Positions 35,627 to 44,344 of a DNA stretch of 64,000 bases are shown piece after piece; within the stretch, counting starts at the first letter, position 1; each line of letters opens with the position of its first letter. This stretch comes from Paraburkholderia sejongensis. Its GTDB lineage: Bacteria > Pseudomonadota > Gammaproteobacteria > Burkholderiales > Burkholderiaceae. The notes under the pieces are model-generated. The model searched no databases and was not told where the DNA came from. It worked only from the letters and a program-made list of their open reading frames with translations. The position numbers and the translations under genes are program-made. Location: positions 62,001 through 126,000 of the forward strand of contig NZ_JAJITD010000009.1 of the NCBI RefSeq assembly GCF_020880815.1, read 5' to 3'.

Positions 35627-37525
35627 ATGGTCACCCGAAGCAAGCCCGCCGAAAATCCGCGCATGTCGATGGTCTCGCCGCAGGGCGCGTGCGTGGACCG
35701 CCTGCGCTATCCGGACATCGCGGACCTGATGTCGCGGCTGCACTTCTCGCCCGGCGACGGCCGCATCTGGCTCGGCGACCAGCGCATGCTGCTCGTGCAT
35801 ACCGGCTCGGTCGGCGTGATGCGCCGCGAGCTGATCGACAGTCTCGGCATCGACGCGGCGCGCGGCCTGCTCACGCGGATGGGCTATAACTCCGGCGCGC
35901 GCGACGCCGAACTCGCGCGCAAGGTGCGCCCCGATAGTTCGATCACCGAAATGTTCGCGGTCGGCCCGCAACTGCACATGCTCGAAGGCATGACGGTGGT
36001 CGAGCCGGTGCGGCTCGAGCTCGATGTCGAAAAAGGCCACTACTACGGCGAGTTCGTCTGGAAGAACTGCGCGGAAGACGAGGAGCACGTGCGCATCTAC
36101 GGGATCGGCGCGGAGCCGGTGTGCTGGACGCAGATCGGCTATGCGTCCGGTTATACGAGCGTGTTCATGGGACGGCCGATCGTCTATCGCGAAGTGGAGT
36201 GCCGCGCGCTCGGGCAGTCGCAATGCCGGATCGTCGGCAAGCCGGTCGAGGAATGGGGCGACGAAGCCGCCGACGATCTGCGCTTCATGCAGGCGCAGTC
36301 GTTTACGCACGGGCTTTCAGTGGCCGCGTCGCGGCGCGACACCGGTCAGACGGCGAAGCACGCCGGCAAGCGCGCGGCGAACGGTGAACTCAAGCGCGCG
36401 CTGCAACAGGACACGCAAGACGCGATCGCCGCGCTGCCTGGCGACAGCCGCCCGCCGACCCCGACCGCGTTCGGCGACGACAACATGGTCGGCGCGTCGC
36501 CCGGCTTCAACGCGGTCTGCCATATGATCCGGCGCGTCGCGACGACCCGCGCGACCGTGCTGTTCCTCGGTGAAAGCGGCGTCGGCAAGGAAGTGTGCGC
36601 GCGCACGCTGCACCGGATCAGCGCGCGCGGCGACGGCCCGTTCGTCGCGGTCAACTGCGCGGCGATTCCGGAGGCGCTGGTCGAGTCGGAACTGTTCGGC
36701 GTCGAACGCGGCGGCTTCACCGATGCAACCCAGAGCCGCCCGGGCCGCTTCGAACGCGCGAACGGCGGCACGCTGTTTCTCGACGAGATCGGCATTCTCA
36801 GTCTGACCGCGCAAGGCAAGCTGCTGCGCGCCTTGCAGGAAGGCGAGATCGAACGGGTCGGCGATACGCAGACGCGCCGCGTCGACGTGCGCGTGATCGC
36901 GGCGACCAACCTCGATCTGAAGGACGAGATTCGCGCGGGGCGCTTTCGCGAAGACCTGTATTTCCGTCTGAACGTGTTTCCGATCCGGGTGCCGTCGCTG
37001 CGCGAGCGGCGCGAGGATCTACCGGTGCTGCTCAATCACATGCTGCACAAGTATCGCGAACGTCATGCGCGCGACGTGACCGGCTTCACCGGCCGCGCGC
37101 TCGATGCGCTGCTCAACTACGGCTGGCCCGGCAATATCCGCGAGCTGGAAAACCTCGTCGAGCGCGGCGTGATTCTCGCGCCGGACGGCGGCGCGATCGA
37201 CATCGGCCATCTGTTCACGAGCGGCGAAACGATCGACGCGCAGATGTTCGGCCTCGGCAGCAACGGCTCGCTGACGCCGTCGGGCTCGCTGCTCGATCAG
37301 CAGGCGGGCGGCGGCGAAGTGGAACGGGTCGTCAGGAAGGTCAACGATCTGCTGATGGGCGCGAGCGGCGAGATCGATCCGACGTCGCTCGACGATATCG
37401 AAACCGCGCTGCTCAAAAGCGCGGTGCAACGCGCGCAGGGCAATCTGTCGGCGGCCGCGCGCACGCTGGGCATTACGCGGCCGCAACTGGTTTACCGGCT
37501 GAAAAGCCGCGGACTGCGGGTGTAA
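35627..37525 (+). CDS. DmpR/MopR-type sigma54-dependent activator of phenol hydroxylase
   Basis: This 632-residue protein has an aromatic-sensing XylR_N domain, a V4R domain, a linker longer than in DmpR, an AAA+ domain with GESGVGKE, and a C-terminal Fis-type helix-turn-helix (NLSAAARTLGITRPQLVYRLK). Cysteines C166, C192 and C200 repeat the 26- and 8-residue spacing of the zinc-binding cysteines of MopR/PoxR sensor domains. The sigma54-contact loop reads GGFTDA (362-367) instead of the usual GAFTGA. The start follows GGAGA at 35613. It is divergent from dmpK, with a sigma54 promoter and two candidate sites between, so phenol-responsive control of that operon is well supported. Confidence 0.9.
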   Translation: MVTRSKPAENPRMSMVSPQGACVDRLRYPDIADLMSRLHFSPGDGRIWLGDQRMLLVHTGSVGVMRRELIDSLGIDAARGLLTRMGYNSGARDAELARKVRPDSSITEMFAVGPQLHMLEGMTVVEPVRLELDVEKGHYYGEFVWKNCAEDEEHVRIYGIGAEPVCWTQIGYASGYTSVFMGRPIVYREVECRALGQSQCRIVGKPVEEWGDEAADDLRFMQAQSFTHGLSVAASRRDTGQTAKHAGKRAANGELKRALQQDTQDAIAALPGDSRPPTPTAFGDDNMVGASPGFNAVCHMIRRVATTRATVLFLGESGVGKEVCARTLHRISARGDGPFVAVNCAAIPEALVESELFGVERGGFTDATQSRPGRFERANGGTLFLDEIGILSLTAQGKLLRALQEGEIERVGDTQTRRVDVRVIAATNLDLKDEIRAGRFREDLYFRLNVFPIRVPSLRERREDLPVLLNHMLHKYRERHARDVTGFTGRALDALLNYGWPGNIRELENLVERGVILAPDGGAIDIGHLFTSGETIDAQMFGLGSNGSLTPSGSLLDQQAGGGEVERVVRKVNDLLMGASGEIDPTSLDDIETALLKSAVQRAQGNLSAAARTLGITRPQLVYRLKSRGLRV

Positions 37526-37529
37526 AAAA

Positions 37530-37552
37530 GCGGCGGTGAAATTCAGCGCCGC
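37530..37552. terminator. Candidate bidirectional terminator after the phenol activator gene
   Basis: Arms GCGGCG and CGCCGC flank an 11-base loop. AAAAAA precedes the stem and GTTTCT follows it, giving weak T-runs on both strands. It lies between the convergent activator and MarR genes. Confidence 0.45.
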
Positions 37553-37605
37553 GTTTCTAGCGTTGTTTTCAGCGCCGGCGAGAAAATGCGCCGGCCGCCC
37601 GCGCG

Positions 37606-38205
37606 TTATTGCTTGCCGCTACGCCGGAACACGTCGACCAGCTTGTCGACGATCCGGTTCAACTCGCTGCGCTCGTCGGCCGAGAGCATCGACAGCATTT
37701 CCGTTTCCAGCGACTGGCCGAACTGATCGGCGCTCGTGCGCAGCCGCTTGCCGGCGGCGGTGGACCACAGCTGGAAATGGCGGGCATCGTCGGGATGAAT
37801 CGAGCGCCGCACCAGCTTGCGCTCGATCAGATCGGCGACCAGCTTCGACAGCAGCGTCTTCTCGATCAGCGTCTGTTCCTTCAACTCGGTCGCGGTAATC
37901 CCCTCGGCGTGGCAGATCACCCGCAGCACCCGCAGCGACCGCACGTCGAGCCCGACCTCGGCGCGGTATGAAGCATTCGCGCGGCTGATCATCTCGTTCT
38001 TCAGCAGATCGAGCTTGAAGGTCAGAAAGTAGTTCCACTCGATCGAGCTGCTCGCCGGCGCAGCGCCGGTTGTGTCGGCGGCAACGGCCGGCGCGTCGTC
38101 GCGCGCCGGTTCCTGCCCGACGTCCGGCAGCGCGCTCGCCCCTTTCCTGCCGGCGCGCCGCTTCGCGTTGTTTTTTTGCTCCCCCACTGGCGTCCCTGCT
38201 CGCAT
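37606..38205 (-). CDS. MarR-family transcriptional regulator
   Basis: This 199-residue protein has a winged-helix MarR domain from about residue 60, including LRVLRVICHAEGITATELKEQ, the recognition-helix region EKTLLSKLVADLIERKLVRR and the wing HPDDARHFQLW. About 55 low-complexity N-terminal residues rich in Ala, Lys and Arg precede it. It is divergent from the M20 amidohydrolase, and a near-perfect palindrome overlaps the promoter between them, so it probably controls that gene and itself. It is not clearly HpaR-like. The true start may be internal, since MarR proteins are usually about 150 residues. Confidence 0.82.
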   Translation of the reverse strand: MRAGTPVGEQKNNAKRRAGRKGASALPDVGQEPARDDAPAVAADTTGAAPASSSIEWNYFLTFKLDLLKNEMISRANASYRAEVGLDVRSLRVLRVICHAEGITATELKEQTLIEKTLLSKLVADLIERKLVRRSIHPDDARHFQLWSTAAGKRLRTSADQFGQSLETEMLSMLSADERSELNRIVDKLVDVFRRSGKQ

Positions 38206-38318
38206 CTGTTCGCGTCCTGTCTGAAGACTTTACTTAAGCGCCCGCTTCACGCACCGGCGGGCATCTGATCGAGGATGATAGCCCAGACCCTCCGCATTAT
38301 TCGATTACCAGGGAAAAG

Positions 38319-38343
38319 CATTAGTTGAAAATTGCAACTAATG
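38319..38343. promoter_or_regulatory. Palindromic operator between the MarR gene and the M20 amidohydrolase gene
   Basis: Perfect 9-base arms CATTAGTTG (38319-38327) and CAACTAATG (38335-38343) are separated by 7 bases, so the arm centres are 16 bases apart, suiting a dimeric winged-helix regulator. It overlaps the predicted promoter of the amidohydrolase gene. The divergent MarR protein is the likely binder, by inference. Confidence 0.65.
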
Positions 38344-38353
38344 AAATTATTCT
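38325..38353 (+). promoter_or_regulatory. Predicted sigma70-type promoter of the M20 amidohydrolase gene
   Basis: TTGAAA (38325-38330) and TATTCT (38348-38353) are separated by exactly 17 bases. The palindromic operator covers the -35 element and most of the spacer, which would let a bound repressor exclude RNA polymerase. Confidence 0.5.
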
Positions 38354-38423
38354 TCGACTCGACCCGGCGCCGGCTGTCTCGCAGCGAGCGCCGCACCCAT
38401 TCATCACCAGGAGGATCGGCGGT

Positions 38424-39578
38424 ATGCAGATGGACAGCGAATTGAAAGCTCTGGGCGAACAGATGCGCGCGTGGCGCAGGGACATCCATCAGCATCCGGA
38501 ACTCGGATTTCACGAGCATCGCACCGCGGGTCTGGTCGCGAAGCTGCTGGCCGACTGGGCGATCGACGTACAGACGGGCATCGGCGGCACCGGCGTGGTC
38601 GGCACGATTCGCGGCACGCGCGGCGACGGTCCGTCGCTCGGTCTGCGCGCCGACATGGATGCGCTGCCGATGAGCGAAAAAGGCACCCCCGCGCACCGCT
38701 CGATTCACGAGAACGTATTCCACGGCTGTGGCCACGACGGCCATACCGCGATCCTGCTCGGGGTCGCCAAACACCTCGCCGCCAATCGCGACTTTCGCGG
38801 CACCGTTCATCTGATCTTTCAGCCGGCCGAGGAAACGCTGCGCGGCGGCTCCGCGATGATCGACGACGGCCTGTTCGAGCGCTTTCATTGCGACGAGATC
38901 TACGCACTGCATAACAACAATCAACTGCCCGCCGGCAAGATCGGCGTGCGCAGCGGCGCGATCCTGTCGGCGTGCGACCTGTTCCGGATCAACATCAAGG
39001 GCGTCGGCAGCCACGCGGCGATGCCGCACAAATCGATCGATCCGTTGATTGTCGGCACCACGCTGGTGCAATCGATCCAGAGCATCGTCAGCCGCAATGT
39101 CGATCCGCTCGATACCGCGGTGATCAGCGTCTGCAAATTCCTGTCCGGCACCGCGATCAACGTGATTCCCGACACCGCGCTGCTCGAAGGCACGGTGCGC
39201 ACGCTGTCGGTGAAGGCGCAGGAAACCACGCTCGCGCGACTGCGCGCGATCTGCGAAGGCGCGGCGACGATGTACGGCTGCGAAGTGAGCTTCGAGCATC
39301 TGCAAACCTCGCCGCCGACGCTGAACACGCCCGCCGAAACCGACACGGTGCGGCGCGCGGCGGAACATGTGCTCGGTGCGGGCAACGTGATCGTCGACGT
39401 CGCGCCGCTGATGGCCTCGGAAGATTTCGCGTTCATGTTGCAGCAGCGCCCGGGCTCATACTTCTTTCTGGGCCACGACGGGCTCACCTGCCACCACCCC
39501 GAATTCGATTTCGACGACGACACCGCGCCGACCGGCGCGGCGGTGTTCATCGAAATCGTCCGGCAACGGCTCGGTTGA
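38424..39578 (+). CDS. M20-family amidohydrolase (hippurate hydrolase-like)
   Basis: This 384-residue cytoplasmic metallo-amidohydrolase belongs to peptidase family M20D, which includes hippurate, N-acyl-amino-acid and IAA-conjugate hydrolases. Landmarks are RRDIHQHPELGFHE, the metal Asp in LRADMDALPM, HGCGHDGHTA, FQPAEET with the catalytic Glu, and the dimerisation-domain His in GSHAAMPH. The start follows AGGAGG. It is downstream of an operator-bearing promoter and 71 bases before an MHS transporter gene, suggesting uptake then hydrolysis of an amide-linked acid. The exact substrate cannot be told from sequence. Confidence 0.88.
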   Translation: MQMDSELKALGEQMRAWRRDIHQHPELGFHEHRTAGLVAKLLADWAIDVQTGIGGTGVVGTIRGTRGDGPSLGLRADMDALPMSEKGTPAHRSIHENVFHGCGHDGHTAILLGVAKHLAANRDFRGTVHLIFQPAEETLRGGSAMIDDGLFERFHCDEIYALHNNNQLPAGKIGVRSGAILSACDLFRINIKGVGSHAAMPHKSIDPLIVGTTLVQSIQSIVSRNVDPLDTAVISVCKFLSGTAINVIPDTALLEGTVRTLSVKAQETTLARLRAICEGAATMYGCEVSFEHLQTSPPTLNTPAETDTVRRAAEHVLGAGNVIVDVAPLMASEDFAFMLQQRPGSYFFLGHDGLTCHHPEFDFDDDTAPTGAAVFIEIVRQRLG

Positions 39579-39649
39579 AGCGGTCCAACGGCAACATCGG
39601 CGAGCCCGCTGGGGCCGCATCTAAAGCAATCGATCAGAGGGGAACAGCT

Positions 39650-40966
39650 ATGAACGGAAAACCGACGCCGTCGCCGGCGATGGTGCGCAAAGTAGTCATC
39701 GCTTCGGTGCTCGGCAATGCATTCGAATGGTTCGACTTCGCGATTTACGGGCTGTTCGCCGTGATGATCGCGAAGCTGTATTTCCCGAGCGGCAACGAGT
39801 TCGCGTCGATGCTGCTGACGCTCGCGACGTTCGGCGTCGGCTTCGCAGTGCGCCCGCTCGGCGGCGTGCTGCTCGGCCTGTACGGCGACCGCGTCGGCCG
39901 CAAGAAGGCGCTGTCGCTGACGATCGTGCTGATGTCGATCGGCACCGGCATGATCGGCGTCCTGCCGACCCACGAGGCGATCGGCATCGCCGCGCCGATC
40001 CTGATGGTGCTCGCGCGGCTGATCCAGGGCTTCTCGGTCGGCGGCGAATTCAGCGGCGCGACCACGATGCTGGTCGAGTTCGCACCGCAAAACCGCCGCG
40101 GCTTTTTCGGCAGCTTCCAGATGTGCTCGCAGGCGCTGGCGTTCTCGCTCGGCGCGCTGGTCGCCTATCTGCTGACGGTCAACCTCACGCCGCAAGCGCT
40201 CGAATCGTGGGGCTGGCGTCTGCCGTTCCTGCTCGGCATCCTGATCGGGCCGGTCGGCTGGCTGATCCGCTCGACCGTCGACGAGTCGCCGGAATTCGTC
40301 GCGTACACGCAGGAAGTGCAAAGCGGCAAGGTCAAGCGCGTGAATACGCCGCTGCGTACCGTGTTCCGCGACTATCCGCGCGCGGTGCTCGGCACGCTCG
40401 GGATGTCGGTGGTCGGCACCGTGTCCGCGTATGTGTTCGTGTTCTTCCTGCCGATCTTCGCGAAGAAGCAGCTGGGCATGTCGTCCACCGACGTGAACCT
40501 GAGCACCTTCATCGGCACGCTGGTGATCCTGGTGTTCTGCCCGCTCGCCGGCTATCTGTCGGATCGCTACGGGCGCAAGGCGGTGCTGCTGCCGGCGATC
40601 GTCGGCTACAGCATCGCGTCGTACGTGCTGTTCAAGCAGTTCGTCACGCTGCCGAGCTTCGGCTCGCTGCTCGCGGTGCAGGTCGGTGTGTCGTTCTTCA
40701 TGAGCTTCTTCTGGGGCCCGACGCCGATCGTGCTGACCGAGGTGTTCCCGGTCAGCGTGCGCTCGACCGGCGCGGCGGTCACCTATAACCTGGCGGTACT
40801 GATTTTCGGCGGCCTCGCGCCGTTCGTGAATACGTGGCTGGTGCACGCGACCGGCAGCAATCTCGCGCCGATCTACTACGTGCAGGCGAGCGTGGTGATC
40901 GGTCTGCTCGGCGTGCTGCTGTTGCCGTCGATCGCGCGCCGCACCGCGGCCGGCTTCGCGACCTGA
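39650..40966 (+). CDS. MHS-family (MFS) metabolite:H+ symporter
   Basis: This 438-residue inner-membrane protein has about 12 hydrophobic segments and MHS signatures: GNAFEWFDFAIYG in helix 1, RPLGGVLLGLYGDRVGRKKAL in the 2-3 loop, and RLIQGFSVGGEFSGA in helix 4. Family members take up organic acids such as citrate, ketoglutarate, shikimate or aromatic acids. The ATG at 39650 has AGAGGGG upstream. Its place behind the amidohydrolase suggests it imports the same substrate, probably co-transcribed. Confidence 0.88.
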   Translation: MNGKPTPSPAMVRKVVIASVLGNAFEWFDFAIYGLFAVMIAKLYFPSGNEFASMLLTLATFGVGFAVRPLGGVLLGLYGDRVGRKKALSLTIVLMSIGTGMIGVLPTHEAIGIAAPILMVLARLIQGFSVGGEFSGATTMLVEFAPQNRRGFFGSFQMCSQALAFSLGALVAYLLTVNLTPQALESWGWRLPFLLGILIGPVGWLIRSTVDESPEFVAYTQEVQSGKVKRVNTPLRTVFRDYPRAVLGTLGMSVVGTVSAYVFVFFLPIFAKKQLGMSSTDVNLSTFIGTLVILVFCPLAGYLSDRYGRKAVLLPAIVGYSIASYVLFKQFVTLPSFGSLLAVQVGVSFFMSFFWGPTPIVLTEVFPVSVRSTGAAVTYNLAVLIFGGLAPFVNTWLVHATGSNLAPIYYVQASVVIGLLGVLLLPSIARRTAAGFAT

Positions 40967-41162
40967 AACGAAGTATGTCCCCGGCAGCGCGGCAATCGAG
41001 CGATTGCAACGCAGGGGACAAACGACGAAACGTCGACGCTAACAGCATTCGCCACGCGCCGATCCACCGTTGAACCGCCGAAACCACGCTCAATTCCGGA
41101 ATTAGTAGCAACCCCCCAAACCGTAAGATCGTGATGTACCCCTTAGTGAAGCGTTGGGTGGC

Positions 41163-41519
41163 ATGCTAGATCTTCCTCTTTCCGATGAAGCGTGGGCACG
41201 CGTCAGTCATCTGTTCCAGCCGCCACCGAACAACCGTTTTGGACGGCCCGCGCGGCCGCCGCGCGAGATCCTCGATGCGATCCTGTGGGTGCTCACGCAC
41301 AACGAAAAATGGCACCGGCTGCCGGCCACGTTTCCGCCGTCGCAAACCTGCTACATCAAATGGCTGCAATGGCGGCGCGCCGGGCTGATGAGCGCGATTC
41401 TCGACGCGCTCGAATTGACCGAACAGCTCGCGGCTTTGCAGGCGACGGCCCGCTCCGTGGCGGCGCCGCCCACGCCGGACACCGCGCACGAACCGGCGCC
41501 GGCCGATTCCGACACGTGA
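41163..41519 (+). CDS. Stand-alone IS5-type transposase N-terminal (DUF4096) domain protein
   Basis: This 118-residue protein matches only the N-terminal DUF4096 helix-turn-helix domain of IS5-family transposases: LPLSDEAWARVSHLF, the GRPARPPREILDAILWVLTH core and a YIKWLQWRRAG end. The DDE catalytic domain is absent, and the tail is Ala/Pro-rich with a normal stop. No terminal inverted repeats or target duplication are visible around it. It could be a decayed remnant or a domesticated DNA-binding protein. A TTG start 9 bases upstream is possible. Confidence 0.65.
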   Translation: MLDLPLSDEAWARVSHLFQPPPNNRFGRPARPPREILDAILWVLTHNEKWHRLPATFPPSQTCYIKWLQWRRAGLMSAILDALELTEQLAALQATARSVAAPPTPDTAHEPAPADSDT

Positions 41520-41673
41520 ATTCGCGGGCAAGGCGGCATATATTGATGTCAGGGATCGAAATCCGCGACGGCGTTGCCCGATCTGCCCGGGCCCGGCGTG
41601 TGCGGGTATGATGCCGGGCGCGGCACGCCGCGCCCTCGAGTTCCGATCCCGCATCCCTGCCACGAGAACCATC

Positions 41674-41940
41674 ATGCCTGCCCAACCCGATCAAGCTCCC
41701 GGCGCGCATACTCCGCCGGACGACGCGAAGCGCAAGACGCTGTCCCTGACCGCGCGCAATCTGCTGATGGTTCTCATCGGCGTGATCATGTTCGTGATCG
41801 TCGCGGGCATCGTGCTGTACAACCCGATCATGTATGGCGATCAGATTCCGAACTTCGGCATCATCCTGATGATGACGGTGCCGGTGATCGCGGGCGTCGC
41901 GTTTCGCGTCGGCCTCGACGCATGGCTCGACCGGGAGTGA
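41674..41940 (+). CDS. Small inner-membrane protein, function unknown
   Basis: This 88-residue protein has a polar, Pro-rich N-terminus of about 30 residues and two hydrophobic segments (about 34-54 and 60-80) separated by YNPIMYGDQIPN, ending in a charged DAWLDRE. I do not recognise a family. The ATG at 41674 follows GAGAACC; upstream in-frame starts add a non-conserved stretch. It is convergent with the histidine kinase gene, whose end lies 46 bases downstream. Confidence 0.65.
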   Translation: MPAQPDQAPGAHTPPDDAKRKTLSLTARNLLMVLIGVIMFVIVAGIVLYNPIMYGDQIPNFGIILMMTVPVIAGVAFRVGLDAWLDRE

Positions 41941-41986
41941 ACGGCGTGCTGTGCGGCGCGGCCGAACCGCGAAACGCGCCACGTGC

Positions 41987-43426
41987 TCACCTGGCCGCGT
42001 CGACCGGCAACACGACCCACACTTCGAGCCCGCCGCCGTCGCGCGGATGAAACTGCAGGCCGCCGCCGTGCAGCCGCGCGATCCGCTCGACGATCGATAA
42101 ACCCAAGCCCGTGCCGCCGCTCTGCGCGCGCGCATTGCGGCCGCGCTGAAACGGCGCCTTCAGTTTCTCCAGCTCCGCCGCCGTCAGGCCCTTGCCGCGG
42201 TCGCCGACCGCGACCGTCACCGCGCCGCCGCTCGCCCACGTGCGCACCGCAAGCCCGGTGCCGCCGTAGACGATCGCGTTCTGCATCAGGTTCATCAGCA
42301 GCCGCATCATGCCGATCGGCCGGTAGCGCAGCGCCGGCAACGCGCCCAGCGACAGCTCGAAGTCGTGGCCGAGTCCCGCGAAATCGCCGGCTAGCCGCTC
42401 GATCAGCGCGTTCAGATCCCCGGGCTGCGCCTGCTCGCGCTCGCGGCTGCCGGCGTAATCCATGAACTGCTGGAGGATCGTTTCGATCTGGTCCAGATAC
42501 GCTTCGGCGGTGCCCACGAAGCTGCCGTCGGCGCCTTCCGGCAGGGCCATTGCCATCGACAGCCGCAGCTTGGTCAACGGCGTGCGGATGTCGTGCGAAA
42601 TGCCGGCAAGCATCAGCGCGCGGCTCGCCTCGGCTTCCCGTAACGCGTGCGTCATCTGATTGAAAGCGGCGCCGACCGCGGCGATTTCGGCGGGACCGCC
42701 GGTCGGCAGCGGTTCGGGCATCTCGCCGGCGCTCACGCGGCGCGCGGCGCTGGTCAGCTCGCGCAGCGGTTCGTTCAGATGCAGCTGGATCGCGTAGCCG
42801 GCCAGCGCCGCCAGCACCCCGAGCCCGAGCGACAGGAAGATCGCCGCTTCGAGACCGCTGCCTTGGGCGTCTGCCGGGATCGGCAGCGCGATCCAGTATG
42901 GCGCGCTGGGCGGCGCGGTGGCGCGTGCGCCTGTGCTCGAGTCCGCGTTCGAGTCGCCGTTTGACGCCGCGCTCAACTCCGCGTTTGATTCTGATACACC
43001 GACGGCCGGCGCATGCATGCGAATCCACAGCCGCTGTGCGCCCTCGCTCTGCCAGCGGGCCGGCATGTCGGCGGGCAGATGCGCGCGCAGGCTGTCGAGA
43101 AACACCCCGCGCTGATAGCTGCGATACGCGCGCAGCAGATCGTGCGGCGGTGCTTCGTTCGCTTCGGGCGGCAACTGCTCGCGCGCATCGAACCGGGCGC
43201 TCAGCGCGGCGCGCGACGCGGGCGGGCTCGCGGCGAGCAGCTCGTCGAGCGTGGTCACGTAAGTCGCGAACACCGCCGCCGCGCGCTCGACGCGCGGACG
43301 CTGCACGTAATGCAGCAGCACCACGATCGAGGCGATCTGGCTCAGCATCACCAGCACGATCAGCAGCACGATATTGCGCGCGAGCAGCGTGCGCGGCAGC
43401 AGCTTGCGCCATGGCGGCCGCGTCAT
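41987..43426 (-). CDS. EnvZ-type sensor histidine kinase
   Basis: This 479-residue membrane kinase has two membrane segments (about 12-35 and 165-185) around a periplasmic loop rich in Ala and Arg, then HAMP, HisKA and HATPase domains. The phosphorylated His is in GISHDIRTPLTK (H278), and the ATP lid has GTGLGLS. The start at 43426 overlaps the regulator stop in an ATGA arrangement, so it forms an operon with the upstream response regulator. The signal is unknown; part of the periplasmic loop is low-complexity Ser/Asn-rich sequence. Confidence 0.88.
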   Translation of the reverse strand: MTRPPWRKLLPRTLLARNIVLLIVLVMLSQIASIVVLLHYVQRPRVERAAAVFATYVTTLDELLAASPPASRAALSARFDAREQLPPEANEAPPHDLLRAYRSYQRGVFLDSLRAHLPADMPARWQSEGAQRLWIRMHAPAVGVSESNAELSAASNGDSNADSSTGARATAPPSAPYWIALPIPADAQGSGLEAAIFLSLGLGVLAALAGYAIQLHLNEPLRELTSAARRVSAGEMPEPLPTGGPAEIAAVGAAFNQMTHALREAEASRALMLAGISHDIRTPLTKLRLSMAMALPEGADGSFVGTAEAYLDQIETILQQFMDYAGSREREQAQPGDLNALIERLAGDFAGLGHDFELSLGALPALRYRPIGMMRLLMNLMQNAIVYGGTGLAVRTWASGGAVTVAVGDRGKGLTAAELEKLKAPFQRGRNARAQSGGTGLGLSIVERIARLHGGGLQFHPRDGGGLEVWVVLPVDAAR

Positions 43427-44136
43427 GATTCGACGTCCGCGGCGAGCATATAGCCGACGCCCCACACGGTTTTGATGAAACGCGGCTTCGACGGATCGGC
43501 CTCGACGATCTGGCGCAGCCGCAGCACCTGCACATCGATGCTGCGATCGAGCGCGTCATGATCGCGGCCGCGCGCTCGCGCGAGCAGGTTGTCGCGGCTC
43601 ACCGCGCGGTTCGGCGACGACGCCAGCGCGACCAGCAGCAGCATCTGCGCGGAATGAATTTCGAGCGGCTCGCCTGCCCGCGTGAGCTGTTGTTTGCCGA
43701 CATCGAGCGCGAATTCGCCGAAGCGCACGCTTTGCGAAGTGACGGTCGGCTCGCCCGCGGCGATCTTCTGCCGCCGCAGCAGCGCGTTGATACGCGCGGC
43801 CAGTTCGCGCGGCAGGAACGGCTTTGCGAGGTAGTCGTCGGCGCCGGTTTCGAGGCCCGCCGCGCGGTCGAGCGGATCGCCCTTCGCGGTCAGCATCAGG
43901 ATCGGCAGCGTCTGGCCCTGCGCGCGCAATTGTGCGCAGATTTCGAGGCCGTCTTCGTCGCCGATCATCAGATCGAGGATCAGCAGATCGAACGGTTCGC
44001 GCTCCAGGTAGCGATAGAGGCGCTTGCTGTCCTCGGCCGCGCGCACGTCGAAGCCGTGTCCGCGCAGAAAGCGCAGCAGCATGTTGCGTAGCTCGACTTC
44101 GTCGTCGAGCACGATGATTCTGGCAGGACGTTCCAT
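43423..44136 (-). CDS. OmpR-type response regulator
   Basis: This 237-residue regulator has a receiver domain with the phospho-acceptor D55 in LLILDLMIGDEDG and the switch Lys in LAKPF, followed by a winged-helix OmpR/PhoB DNA-binding domain ending in KPRFIKTVWGVGYML. It is the partner of the overlapping kinase gene. The upstream 208 bases contain a GATGGC hexamer repeat. The regulon is unknown. Confidence 0.9.
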   Translation of the reverse strand: MERPARIIVLDDEVELRNMLLRFLRGHGFDVRAAEDSKRLYRYLEREPFDLLILDLMIGDEDGLEICAQLRAQGQTLPILMLTAKGDPLDRAAGLETGADDYLAKPFLPRELAARINALLRRQKIAAGEPTVTSQSVRFGEFALDVGKQQLTRAGEPLEIHSAQMLLLVALASSPNRAVSRDNLLARARGRDHDALDRSIDVQVLRLRQIVEADPSKPRFIKTVWGVGYMLAADVES

Positions 44137-44234
44137 GCGACGGCTCCTGGGTTTGCCGCGAGCGCGGGCGCTACGACGCCGAGTATGAACGCAAACGCGG
44201 AAGCTGTGCCGGGCGGCGGCGCGATCATGAGCGA

Positions 44235-44264
44235 GATGGCGATGGCGATGGCGATGGCGATGGC
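44235..44264 (+). repeat. GATGGC hexamer repeat, five copies
   Basis: Five perfect tandem copies of GATGGC lie about 100 bases upstream of the response regulator start, in its probable promoter or leader region. Short perfect repeats like this tend to vary in copy number. Confidence 0.9.
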
Positions 44265-44344
44265 GATCATTAGCGCAACGGCGATGGCAACCGCGCGGTG
44301 CCGTGCGGCCTCGCCCGCCACGATTGCGCCGATTCCGGCGCCGC

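Noticed and set aside
37606..38205. MarR gene as hpaR, the repressor of the hpa operon
   Set aside because: The sequence does not resemble HpaR closely, the gene is over 30 kb from hpa, and its own palindrome points to the divergent amidohydrolase.
41100..41600. Intact IS5-family insertion sequence
   Set aside because: Only the N-terminal domain is present and I saw no terminal inverted repeats or target duplication.
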